A program made the translations under genes and the position numbers. From Fodinicurvata sediminis DSM 21159 (GTDB taxonomy: Bacteria; Pseudomonadota; Alphaproteobacteria; Kiloniellales; DSM-21159), in NCBI RefSeq assembly GCF_000420625.1, contig NZ_ATVH01000017.1:124001-188000 (forward strand): a stretch of 64,000 nucleotides of DNA, read 5' to 3'. The stretch's first letter is position 1, and each line of letters starts with the position of its first letter. Shown here one piece after another: positions 7,549 to 14,927 of the stretch. Under the pieces are notes generated by a model. It did no database searches. It had not been told where the DNA came from and saw nothing but the letters and a program-made list of their open reading frames with translations.

Positions 7549-9189
7549 ATGGCCGGTCATCAGTCGGGACAGTCTAGCCAGGCCGATGGCACCCCCTCTT
7601 CCCTGCCGGGAAAGCAGCAGGTGCGCAACGCGCTCGAGGATGCCAAAGAGCTGCCGCCGGTAACTGACAGTAAAGCCGGTGACACTGGCAAGGGGAGGGC
7701 GAAGAAGAAGCGTGGCAGGCCACGCAGCCGCATGCGCGGAGAGGATCTGGTTACGATGGTCTCCGGAGAAATAGAGCTCTGGAAGACGCCCGATAATCAG
7801 GCTTTCGCGACGATCCCGGTAAACGGCCACTTGGAGAACTCGCCTGTCAGCCAGTTGGGAGACTGGCTGATCAAGCGGGCCATAGACTACGGGAAGCCCG
7901 TGCCAGGAAGCCAGGCCGTCAATGACGCATTGGCAACATTCAAAGCAAAAGCCCGGTACGGGTCATTGGTGTTCCCGGTTCACCTGCGCGTTGCGGAAGG
8001 CCCTGACGGTACCCTGTATATCGACCTGGGGAATGCAGATTGGGAAGTGGTCAAGGTGACCCCCGAAGGCTGGTCCATTATCACTGACCCGCCCATAAAG
8101 TTTGCGCGCTCCAACCGATCGGCCCCGCTGCCACGGCCAATGCCCAACGGCAAACTGTCCGACCTCAGAAGCTTCCTCAACCTCCCTGACGACAATGACG
8201 AGAGCTGGTGCCTCACCCTGGCCTGGTTGCTCATGGCCATGCGGCCATCTGGTGGGCATCCCATCCTCATGGTGAGCGGGGAGCAAGGTTCGGCCAAGAC
8301 CACCTTCACACGTGTGTTGCGCCGTATCGTGGATGACAGCCGGGTCATGGTAAGTTCCATGCCCGCCAACGAACGAGATTTCTTCGTGGCTGCGATCAAT
8401 ACCTGGGTGATGGCTTTCGACAACTTGTCGTTCATATCCGCAGCCGATTCCGACACCCTCTGCAAGATCGCCACAGGCACGGGCTATGGAACGCGCCGTC
8501 TTCACACTGACGATGAAGAAATGATCTTCGAGGGTGAAAGGCCGGTGATCCTGAACGGCATCACAGAGCTTTCCCACCGGCCTGACCTTACGGATCGCAG
8601 CATTAACCTGGACCTTCCCAGCATTCCGCCTGACAAGCGCGAAGGGGAAAAAGCCGCCAAGGCCAGGTTCGACGCCGAGCGACCCTACATCTTCGGGGCC
8701 TTGCTGGATGTTCTGTCGGGGACGCTTGCCCACTTGGATGATGTTGAACTGCAGGAATCCCCGCGCATGTACGATTTCGCGCAGCTGGGTGTTGCCATGG
8801 AGCAGGCCCTGGGATGGGAAGAGGGTACGTTTCTGACTGCCTATCAGAACAATATTCTTAGGGCGGAGCAGGCAACCTTCGAGAACAATCCTTTTGCAGT
8901 CGCGCTCCTGGACTATGTTGCCAAGGAATATGAGAGGAAAGGGGATACATACTTCTCATTCACGCCTGAAGAGCTCCTCGAAACACTGGATAGGTCCGTG
9001 GACGAGGCAACACGGAAAATCAAGGCCTGGCCCAAGGCTGCAAATAAGGTGCGAGGAAATATAAAGCGAACCCAAACGTTGTTAAGGAGTCGTGGTGTTG
9101 ACCCCGACCAACGTTATTTGGACGGAAAACATAAAGACGAGCATGGCAATCGGTGCATTGCATTCACTTACAATCCCAATATCACCTGA
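7549..9189 (+). CDS. Replication-type P-loop ATPase/helicase of a mobile element
   Basis: A 546-residue protein from the ATG at 7549, which follows the previous stop by two bases; an ATG 14 codons upstream is possible. The first 65 residues are polar and basic (AKKKRGRPRSR). A mixed domain covers about 70-200. An ATPase core follows with Walker A GEQGSAKTT (244-252), a Walker B-like WVMAFDNLS (about 287-295), a sensor PVILNGI (332-338), and LTDRSINLDLP with an arginine-finger candidate. This is the layout of the superfamily-3/DUF927-like replication helicases of plasmids, phages and satellites. It probably unwinds DNA for the primase at 1589-2572. No polymerase or primase motif is seen within it. 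Confidence 0.75.
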   Translation: MAGHQSGQSSQADGTPSSLPGKQQVRNALEDAKELPPVTDSKAGDTGKGRAKKKRGRPRSRMRGEDLVTMVSGEIELWKTPDNQAFATIPVNGHLENSPVSQLGDWLIKRAIDYGKPVPGSQAVNDALATFKAKARYGSLVFPVHLRVAEGPDGTLYIDLGNADWEVVKVTPEGWSIITDPPIKFARSNRSAPLPRPMPNGKLSDLRSFLNLPDDNDESWCLTLAWLLMAMRPSGGHPILMVSGEQGSAKTTFTRVLRRIVDDSRVMVSSMPANERDFFVAAINTWVMAFDNLSFISAADSDTLCKIATGTGYGTRRLHTDDEEMIFEGERPVILNGITELSHRPDLTDRSINLDLPSIPPDKREGEKAAKARFDAERPYIFGALLDVLSGTLAHLDDVELQESPRMYDFAQLGVAMEQALGWEEGTFLTAYQNNILRAEQATFENNPFAVALLDYVAKEYERKGDTYFSFTPEELLETLDRSVDEATRKIKAWPKAANKVRGNIKRTQTLLRSRGVDPDQRYLDGKHKDEHGNRCIAFTYNPNIT

Positions 9190-9301
9190 TCGGTAGTGCG
9201 ATTGGGGCGGCTCCTTGACCCTCTTCAATCCCTTATACCCTGCTGGCACTGCAGACAGGGTCATTCTTCGTACTGTCTTTATCCATGAAGCCTATCTGGT
9301 A

Positions 9302-9688
9302 TCAGGCCTGCCAGAAGAACAGCAGATCACCGTAACCCCAGATGATCGTCCCCAGGATGGCCATGAAGATAGCGATCCTCTGAAACATCAGCTCTACTGG
9401 GGTATCTGAGGTAAGTGGTAGGTTCACAAGTAACGAAGCCTCTATATCCTGATGCCTGGTTTTCGCGACCTTCCTTGTTTCGAGGAATTCCAGCCAGACA
9501 GCAAAGAGCACCATCAGCGATCCTGCACGCTGGAACCAGGTGCCCCCATCAGATAGCAGCCAACTCAGCAGCAGAGACCCCAGGGCGGGCAGAACAGCCA
9601 GTGCGGTTAGTGTCCACTCTGTCAGGTAGTCTTTCGAAAACGATTTCCTCAGGTCACTCAGAATTGCTTGGGAATGATCTGCTCCCAT
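9302..9688 (-). CDS. Small integral membrane protein of unknown function
   Basis: A 128-residue protein with about three hydrophobic segments: roughly 26-45 (LTALAVLPALGSLLLSWLL), 51-68 (FQRAGSLMVLFAVWLEFL), and 104-124 (IAIFMAILGTIIWGYGDLLF). It ends in a short cytosolic or periplasmic tail. A cytosolic loop of about 35 charged residues joins the last two. Similar small proteins occur as accessory genes in many bacteria, with no known function. It is transcribed against the island replication genes and next to a second membrane-anchored protein, so the pair may form one cargo unit. Confidence 0.6.
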   Translation of the reverse strand: MGADHSQAILSDLRKSFSKDYLTEWTLTALAVLPALGSLLLSWLLSDGGTWFQRAGSLMVLFAVWLEFLETRKVAKTRHQDIEASLLVNLPLTSDTPVELMFQRIAIFMAILGTIIWGYGDLLFFWQA

Positions 9689-9807
9689 TCACCCCTCTCT
9701 TGATGGGCGGTTGGACGCCCTGCCATTTCACGGGTATTGATGCTCCCTGGTAACCAGTAACTGCGATGGTGAGCCAATAGCAAGGTAGACGTGCAAGGGG
9801 GTATGGC

Positions 9808-10353
9808 ATGGAACAGGAGCTGGTCTCTCAGTTGCTCATGCGTGTGGCAGAGCTACAAGCCACCGTGGAGAGCCAGAAGCCTTCGCTTTGGGCAACACTT
9901 GGGCCGCCCGCTATTACAGGCATTGTCGGCTTCCTGGCGGCAATTGTGCCGACAGCCTGGCTGGAACGGCGAAGAGTGAAGCATCAGGCCCACACGCTCC
10001 GGCGATCCCTGATCGCTGAGGTTTCGGCGATCTGCGAAATAATACGGGTGCGCCAGTATCTCGAAGGTTTACAGGCAGGAGCTGAGGGCAGGATTTCTTA
10101 CTTCACCGTCCCCATTCCGGAAGACTATTTCAGGGTCTATAGGGCGAATGTCGATAAGCTTGGGACGCTGGATCAGGAAGATGCCTTCCGTTTCGTGCGG
10201 TTCTATCAAATCCTCGAGAGTGTCATTCAGGATGTTACCCCAGGTGGGGTCTTGTACACTGGCCAAGGTGGAACGAAAGGCTTCAAGCAGGCCTATGTCC
10301 TGATGCAGTCAGCAGTCTATATTGCAGAGGAACTGATATCCGGACATCGTTAA
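9808..10353 (+). CDS. Membrane-anchored protein of unknown function
   Basis: A 181-residue protein. After a short N-terminal helix (1-24) comes one hydrophobic segment at about 30-50 (LGPPAITGIVGFLAAIVPTAW), then a basic stop-transfer (LERRRVK) and a long helical cytosolic domain (55-181) with no motif I know. AAGGGGG lies about 9 bases before the ATG. The topology (one membrane helix plus a helical domain) is common in uncharacterised accessory genes of islands and prophages. It is divergent from the small membrane protein at 9302-9688. Confidence 0.65.
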   Translation: MEQELVSQLLMRVAELQATVESQKPSLWATLGPPAITGIVGFLAAIVPTAWLERRRVKHQAHTLRRSLIAEVSAICEIIRVRQYLEGLQAGAEGRISYFTVPIPEDYFRVYRANVDKLGTLDQEDAFRFVRFYQILESVIQDVTPGGVLYTGQGGTKGFKQAYVLMQSAVYIAEELISGHR

Positions 10354-10500
10354 ACGGTGCAGGGGCAGGAATAAAACATTCCCCATGTTTTTCCACCGGC
10401 TGCCCTGGTGGCTTCTGGTGACGTGGAAGTGATAGCCCTCACGCTGGGTTGTGCCGGTATTGGCAGGCCAGACTCCGCAGCCCCTGAAATTTATTCCCGT

Positions 10501-10519
10501 GCTTCCAATTTGCTTCCAA
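10501..10519. repeat. Direct repeat GCTTCCAA with 11-bp spacing near the tRNA end of the island
   Basis: GCTTCCAA occurs at 10501-10508 and again at 10512-10519, one helical turn apart. It sits 70-90 bp from the 3' end of the tRNA-Thr gene, where integrase arm-type sites are found in elements that use tRNA genes. Functional assignment is inference. The stretch 10354-10586 holds no gene I can support. Confidence 0.35.
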
Positions 10520-10533
10520 ACGAATTTCGCGAG

Positions 10534-10552
10534 CGCCAACCTTAATTTGGCG
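10534..10552 (-). terminator. Weak hairpin downstream of tRNA-Thr
   Basis: CGCCAA at 10534-10539 pairs with TTGGCG at 10547-10552 around a 7-base loop. It lies 35 bases beyond the tRNA 3' end on the minus strand; directly after the CCA is a run of six T residues (10581-10586 as A on plus). The six-base stem is short and lacks its own T-run, so termination is uncertain. Confidence 0.3.
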
Positions 10553-10586
10553 TCCGTCGTAAACATTTGATTATACATATAAAAAA

Positions 10587-10661
<75 letters not shown>

Positions 10662-10680
10662 GACGCCGAGAGGGCGGCTA

Positions 10681-10710
10681 TACCTAGTGCAGGATAGGGG
10701 GCTTCGTCAA
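10681..10710 (-). promoter_or_regulatory. Promoter of tRNA-Thr
   Basis: On the minus strand, TTGACG (10705-10710) and TAGGTA (10681-10686) are separated by 18 bases, with a G/C-rich discriminator (GCCGCCC) before the tRNA, as in stable-RNA promoters. The -35 box touches the first ATG of the kinase gene at 10710, which slightly favours a downstream start for that gene. Confidence 0.5.
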
Positions 10711-12452
10711 TGTTCCAGAACGAGGTTCAGGTATGTATCATGCCCGCCCAGAACAACGAAGAAACCGGGAAGACGATGAGCGGGTCTGCAGGCGATCAGG
10801 GGTCGGGCGAAGGTGAGTCCCGGGGCGGGAACGAACTCCATCGGGACGGTGCGGACCGGGAAAAGACCCAGGCCCCGGAGGGAAGTATAATGGGCGACGG
10901 CGGAGCGGGGCGCGGCAGGGATTTGGATGGTGGCCTGGAGGAGGAGAGCTATCGCGCCATCTTCGAAACGGCCCAGGTCGGGCTCTATCGCTCTTCGCGC
11001 GACGGGCGCTTCCTGATGGTGAACCAGGCCCTGGCCGACATCCTGGGCTATGACTCGCCCGAACAGCTCTGCGCCGAATGCCGCTTCACCACCGGACAGC
11101 TCTATCTGGACCCGAACTGGCGCGAGATGATGGTGAAAACCCTGGAAAGCCGGGGAAAGATGGACTCCACGGTCTGTCAGGTGCGCCGGCGTGACGGTGC
11201 CGTGAGATGGGTGCGCCAGGCCGCGCGCATGATGCCGGGCAAGGACGGGGATGCAGACTATTTCGTCGGATCCTTCGAGGACGTCACACAGCAGGTCGAG
11301 GCCATGCAGCGCCTGCGCGTGGCCGAGGCCAGCTATCGCAGCCTGTTCGAGCATGCGCGCGAGGGCATCTATCGCAGCTCGCTGGAGGGGCGGCAGCTGC
11401 GCGCCAATCCGGCCCTGGTCCGCCTGAACGGCTATGACAGCGAAGAGGAACTGCTGGCCGCCGTGGGCAACATCGCCGACGAGTGGTACGTGGAGCCGGG
11501 CCGGCGTGCCGAGTTCGAGCGCGTGATGGCGGAACAGGGCGAGGTCGTCAACTTCGTCTCGGAAGTCTATCGCCACCGCACCCGCGAACGCATCTGGGTC
11601 AGCGAGAACGCGCACCTGGTGCGCGCGGCCGACGGGGCGCCGCTCTATTACGAAGGCTCGATCCGCGAGATCACCGACGAGCGCGCCGCCGAGGCCGCCC
11701 TGTTGGACGCGCAGCGCAGCGCCGAAGAGGCCAACCGCGCCAAGAGCCGCTTCCTGGCCGGGATGAGCCACGAGCTGCGCACGCCGCTGAACGCTATCAT
11801 CGGCTTTTCCGACCTGATCCTCAGCGAGCTCTACGGCCCGCTGGGCAGTGCGCGCTATCGCGACTACCTGCAGGACATTCGCGGCAGCGGGCACCTGTTG
11901 CTAAACCTGCTGAACGACATCCTGGACCTGTCCAAGGTCGAGGCCGGGATGATGGAGTTGACGGAGCGTGCGGTGGCGCTGCCCGACCTGTTGCAGGACT
12001 GCCTGCGTATGCTGGAGGCCCGCGCCCGCACGGCGCAGGTGGAGCTGCGCCTGGAGCTGCCGGCGGAGCTGCCGCGGCTGCGCTGTGACGAACGGCGGCT
12101 GCGGCAGATCGCGATCAACTTGCTGTCCAATGCCGTGAAGTACAACCGGCCGGGCGGGCAGGTGCTGATGAAGGTGCAGCAGAGGCAGGACGGCGGCCTG
12201 GACCTGGAGGTGACGGACAGCGGCATCGGCCTGTCCGAACAGGATGCGGCCCGGGTCTTTCAGCCCTTCGTGCAGATCCAGGCCGAGGACAGCGACGCCC
12301 CCAGCGAGGGCGTGGGCCTGGGCCTGCCGCTCTGCCGCGAGCTGATGGAGATGCACGGGGGCCGGGTGGTGCTGGACAGCCAGCTGGGCGAGGGCACGCG
12401 GGTCACGGCCAGCTTTCCGGCCGAGCGCAGCGTGCCGCCAGAGGGGGCGTGA
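10710..12452 (+). CDS. Cytosolic hybrid-free sensor histidine kinase with two PAS domains
   Basis: A 580-residue protein. It has a Gly/Glu-rich, disordered-looking N-terminus (1-75), PAS domain 1 (about 78-195), PAS domain 2 (about 208-330), a HisKA dimerisation domain with phospho-acceptor His354 in MSHELRTPLNAIIGF, and a HATPase_c domain with the N box (NLLSNAVKYN) and G boxes (GIGLSE, GVGLGLPLC). No membrane segment is seen, so the signal is likely cytosolic (redox, light or a small ligand). No response regulator is adjacent. The ATG at 10740 is an alternative start, because the first ATG overlaps the tRNA-Thr promoter and the first 30 codons are weakly coding. Confidence 0.88.
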   Translation: MFQNEVQVCIMPAQNNEETGKTMSGSAGDQGSGEGESRGGNELHRDGADREKTQAPEGSIMGDGGAGRGRDLDGGLEEESYRAIFETAQVGLYRSSRDGRFLMVNQALADILGYDSPEQLCAECRFTTGQLYLDPNWREMMVKTLESRGKMDSTVCQVRRRDGAVRWVRQAARMMPGKDGDADYFVGSFEDVTQQVEAMQRLRVAEASYRSLFEHAREGIYRSSLEGRQLRANPALVRLNGYDSEEELLAAVGNIADEWYVEPGRRAEFERVMAEQGEVVNFVSEVYRHRTRERIWVSENAHLVRAADGAPLYYEGSIREITDERAAEAALLDAQRSAEEANRAKSRFLAGMSHELRTPLNAIIGFSDLILSELYGPLGSARYRDYLQDIRGSGHLLLNLLNDILDLSKVEAGMMELTERAVALPDLLQDCLRMLEARARTAQVELRLELPAELPRLRCDERRLRQIAINLLSNAVKYNRPGGQVLMKVQQRQDGGLDLEVTDSGIGLSEQDAARVFQPFVQIQAEDSDAPSEGVGLGLPLCRELMEMHGGRVVLDSQLGEGTRVTASFPAERSVPPEGA

Positions 12453-12477
12453 CGGGGACGGATCGTGTGGTCCGGGG

Positions 12478-12894
12478 TCAGCTTTCGGGCGGCCAGGCCA
12501 GAACCCGGCCGTCGGCGCAGAGTTCAAGGGGTACCGGCGGCAAGTGATCGCCCTTGCAGGGGCCGGCCACGCAGTGGCCCTGCTCGGGCGTGAAGAGCGC
12601 GCCGTGGGTGTGGCAGAGCAGGTGCCGGCCGTCGCGCGTCAGGAACTTGTCGGGGAAGATCTCCAGCGGCGTGCCCAGATGCGGGCAGGCGTTCACATAG
12701 CCATGCAGCTGCCGTCCCTGGCGCACGACGATGACGGACAGGCCGTCGGTGCGCCCGTCCATCCCCCCGTCCGTTCCCCAATCCATCCACCCGTCTGTCC
12801 CTTGGGGCGGCAGGTCGAAGCCCCGTGCGCCGCCGTCCGGCAGGTCGTCCAGGTGGCAGAGGGCAATTGGGGTTGGATCGTGCGCCGGCGCCAT
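12478..12894 (-). CDS. Rieske [2Fe-2S] ferredoxin-like protein
   Basis: A 138-residue protein with the two Rieske cluster motifs: C-P-H in NACPHLGTPLE and C-H-x-H in LLCHTHGALFTPEQG, followed by GPCKGD. It is a small soluble ferredoxin of the kind that serves oxygenases or stands alone. Residues about 33-51 are a low-complexity insert made of an eight-residue repeat (TDGWMDWG, TDGGMDGR, TDG) that interrupts the first beta strands; ordinary members lack it. It follows the EVE-domain gene by 11 bases on the same strand and is probably co-transcribed with it. Confidence 0.85.
   Translation of the reverse strand: MAPAHDPTPIALCHLDDLPDGGARGFDLPPQGTDGWMDWGTDGGMDGRTDGLSVIVVRQGRQLHGYVNACPHLGTPLEIFPDKFLTRDGRHLLCHTHGALFTPEQGHCVAGPCKGDHLPPVPLELCADGRVLAWPPES
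12735..12802. repeat. Low-complexity CCATCC/CCGTCC repeat inside the Rieske gene
   Basis: About 2.4 copies of a 24-bp unit, itself built from CCGTCC/CCATCC-like hexamers, encode the Asp/Gly/Trp octapeptide repeat in the Rieske protein. The length keeps the reading frame. Such arrays change length by slippage, so allele lengths may vary among strains. Confidence 0.55.
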
Positions 12895-12905
12895 GGCGTG
12901 CCGGC

Positions 12906-13319
12906 TCAGGCCTCGGTCCCGGCCAGGCCGCAGATGACCTTCCAGTGCTCCTCGGACACCGGCACCACCGACAGGCGCGACTGGCGGATGAGCGCCAGGC
13001 CGTCGAGGCGCGGGTCTTCCTTCATCTGCTGCAGGGTCACCGGCGTTTCCACCGGCTTCACCGCCTCGACATCCACCATGCCGAAGCGTCCGCTCTCGTC
13101 CGTGTGGTCGGGGTAGTACTCCTTCACCACGCGCACAATGCCAACGATGCGCTTCTCGTTGACGGAGTGATAGAAAAAAGCCAGGTCGCCGACCTTCATG
13201 GCCTTCATGTTGTTCGAGGCCTGGTAGTTGCGCACGCCGTCCCAGTGGGTGCGCTTGTCACGGACCTGGTCGTCCCAGGACCAGGTGTTGGGTTCGCTTT
13301 TCAACAGCCAGTACGCCAT
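12906..13319 (-). CDS. EVE domain-containing protein
   Basis: A 137-residue protein that is a single EVE (PUA-like) domain, starting MAYWLLKSEPNTWSWDDQ and containing WDGVRNYQASNNMKAMKVGDLAFFYHS, the family signature. EVE domains read modified cytosines in nucleic acids, and this short stand-alone type resembles THYN1/YPO-type proteins. In alphaproteobacteria it is commonly found beside yciI, gpsA and tsaD, as here. The exact target in bacteria is unknown. The length is full for the family. Confidence 0.93.
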   Translation of the reverse strand: MAYWLLKSEPNTWSWDDQVRDKRTHWDGVRNYQASNNMKAMKVGDLAFFYHSVNEKRIVGIVRVVKEYYPDHTDESGRFGMVDVEAVKPVETPVTLQQMKEDPRLDGLALIRQSRLSVVPVSEEHWKVICGLAGTEA

Positions 13320-13354
13320 GGGGCCTCTTGCCTTCCTCGTGAGTGTTGCCTCTG

Positions 13355-13400
13355 CTGAATCTTACCTCTGCAGAGTCTTACATTTGCGGACTTACCCATG
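13355..13400. repeat. Imperfect 16-bp repeats upstream of the EVE gene
   Basis: CTGAATCTTACCTCTG, CAGAGTCTTACATTTG and CGGACTTACCCATG follow one another, sharing CTTAC and a TG end. They lie in the 171-bp gap between yciI and the EVE gene. They could be decayed slippage repeats or regulator sites. Confidence 0.35.
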
Positions 13401-13446
13401 CAGGAGCGGTCTGTAAAGCCGCGCAGGGCGCAGGCGTATAGGTAAG

Positions 13447-13494
13447 GCGCATGATGGATCAGGCGCATGATGGATCAGGCGCATGATGGATCAG
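13447..13494. repeat. Three perfect 16-bp tandem repeats at the 3' end of yciI
   Basis: The unit GCGCATGATGGATCAG occurs three times in a row (13447-13462, 13463-13478, 13479-13494). The third copy overlaps the stop codon of the YciI-like gene (13491-13493), so the repeat grew from the gene end outward. No stem-loop is evident. Confidence 0.8.
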
Positions 13495-13775
13495 GCTGCG
13501 GGGAAGACGCGCTTGGTGGCGCGGATATCGACGTTCTCGAACAGGCCGGCGCGGGCGTAGGGGTCACCGGCGGCAAAGGACTCTGCCGCGTTGCGGTCGG
13601 GCACGTCCAGGACGATCAGGCTGCCCGCCGGGGTCTGGCCATCCTCGCCCATCAGGGGGCCGGCATAGACCAGCTGGTCCGCGTGGCCCTGAAGATAGGC
13701 CAGGTGCGCCGGCCGCTTCTCCTTGCGCAGGGCAAGGCCGTTGGCTTTGTCGTGACAGATCAGGGCGAAAAACAT
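13491..13775 (-). CDS. YciI family protein
   Basis: A 94-residue protein with the ferredoxin-like YciI fold: MFFALICHDK, RPAHLAYLQGHADQLVYAGPLMGEDG, then GSLIVLDVPDRNAAESFAAGDPYARAGLFENVDIR. Members are small dimeric proteins, some with dehalogenase or dehydratase activity; the conserved His/Asp pair near the centre is kept. The cellular role is unknown. It is part of the conserved tsaD-gpsA-yciI-EVE neighbourhood, 108 bases downstream of gpsA. Confidence 0.9.
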   Translation of the reverse strand: MFFALICHDKANGLALRKEKRPAHLAYLQGHADQLVYAGPLMGEDGQTPAGSLIVLDVPDRNAAESFAAGDPYARAGLFENVDIRATKRVFPAA

Positions 13776-13883
13776 GCGCCGGTCTCCGCTAGTATGTCTT
13801 TATTTCTTGTCTTTTGCCGGAAAGCGTACCGCAGCACTGGCGCGGGGGGAAGACTTCAGGTGCTATCGGCCTGTACTTTACTT

Positions 13884-14900
13884 TCAGGCGGTTTCCTTCT
13901 TGAGCGGGCGGGCCAGCATGGCCTGGATCGTCTGTTCCAGGTCGGCACCGCGGTTGACCACGGCATCCACCGCGCCGGCGATGGGCAGCTCCACGCCCAG
14001 GCGGCGCGACAGCAGGCTGGCCGCCTGGGCGGTGTAAATCCCCTCGGTCACGCCGCGGCTGGCGGCCAGGGCCTGGTCCAGGCTGTCGCCACGGCCCAGC
14101 GCATGGCCCAGGGAATAGTTACGCGAGGCGCGGCTGGTGCAGGTGAGCGTCAGGTCACCCAGGCCCGACAGGCCCATGAAGCTGTCGCGCCGAGCCTCCA
14201 GCTGCGTGCCCAGGCGCGCCATCTCGGCCAGGCCCCGGGTGATCAGGCCGGCGCGCGCGTTCTGCCCCAGGTCGCGGCCCTCGACGATGCCACAGGCGAT
14301 GGCCACCACGTTCTTAAGGGCGCCGCCGATCTCGGCCCCGCGCGGATCGTCGGACAGATAGGGGCGGAAGGCGCCGCCCGCCAGGGCGCCGGCCAGGCGG
14401 CTGCCGGTCAGCCGGTCGCGGCAGGCCAGCGTGACGGCGGTGGGAAGCCCGCGTGCCGCTTCCTCCGCGAAACTGGGCCCCGACAGCACGGCCAGGGGCT
14501 GGCCGGGCAGGGTCTCTTCCACCACCTGGCTGGGCAGCTTGCCGCTGTCGCGCTCGATCCCCTTGGCGCAGATCACCAGCGGACAGTCGGCGGGCAGGCG
14601 GCCGGCCAATGCTGTGCAGAGATCGCGCAGGCCCTGGGCGGGAATGGCCAGCAGGACGGCCTGCGCCGAGTCCAGGCAAGCGTCCAGGTCGCTGCTGGCG
14701 CGCACGGTCGCGTTCAGCGCGATGCCGGGCAGGTGGCGCGGGTTCTCCTGGCGGCTGTTGATCGTTTCGGCCAGCTCGGCGTCGCGGGCCCAGAGCGTGA
14801 CCTGTCCGCCGTCCCGTGCGGTGATCTGGGCAAGTGCGGCGATCTGGGCCAGGGCGGTGCCCCAGGCGCCGGCGCCCAGAACGGCGATGTTGTGCAGCAT
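13884..14900 (-). CDS. gpsA: NAD(P)-dependent glycerol-3-phosphate dehydrogenase
   Basis: A 338-residue enzyme that reduces dihydroxyacetone phosphate to sn-glycerol-3-phosphate for phospholipid synthesis. It has the N-terminal nucleotide-binding motif GAGAWGTALAQ, the GPSFAEE and LKNVVAIACG(I) catalytic region with the active lysine, and the C-terminal GLSGLGDLTLTCTS-SRN motif that binds substrate phosphate. AGGAGGAG lies just before the ATG. It follows tsaD by 27 bases on the same strand. An oddity is a six-residue duplication right after the nucleotide-binding loop (ALAQIA/ALAQIT), caused by an 18-bp tandem repeat at 14823-14858. Confidence 0.96.
   Translation of the reverse strand: MLHNIAVLGAGAWGTALAQIAALAQITARDGGQVTLWARDAELAETINSRQENPRHLPGIALNATVRASSDLDACLDSAQAVLLAIPAQGLRDLCTALAGRLPADCPLVICAKGIERDSGKLPSQVVEETLPGQPLAVLSGPSFAEEAARGLPTAVTLACRDRLTGSRLAGALAGGAFRPYLSDDPRGAEIGGALKNVVAIACGIVEGRDLGQNARAGLITRGLAEMARLGTQLEARRDSFMGLSGLGDLTLTCTSRASRNYSLGHALGRGDSLDQALAASRGVTEGIYTAQAASLLSRRLGVELPIAGAVDAVVNRGADLEQTIQAMLARPLKKETA
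14823..14858. repeat. 18-bp tandem duplication inside gpsA
   Basis: GATCTGGGC(A/C)AG(T/G)GCGG(C/T) occurs twice (14823-14840 and 14841-14858). It adds six residues to the first helix of the Rossmann fold of GpsA without breaking the frame. Confidence 0.6.
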
Positions 14901-14927
14901 GGTCGGTCTCCTCCTATGCGCCTCGAT

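Noticed and set aside
10309-10578. 89-codon minus-strand frame next to the tRNA, considered as an integrase remnant
   Set aside because: It shows no recombinase motif (no R-H-R-Y pattern) and overlaps the end of the 9808 gene; too weak to annotate.
13467-13494. Terminator at the yciI end
   Set aside because: The 16-bp repeats are direct, not inverted, and no T-run follows.
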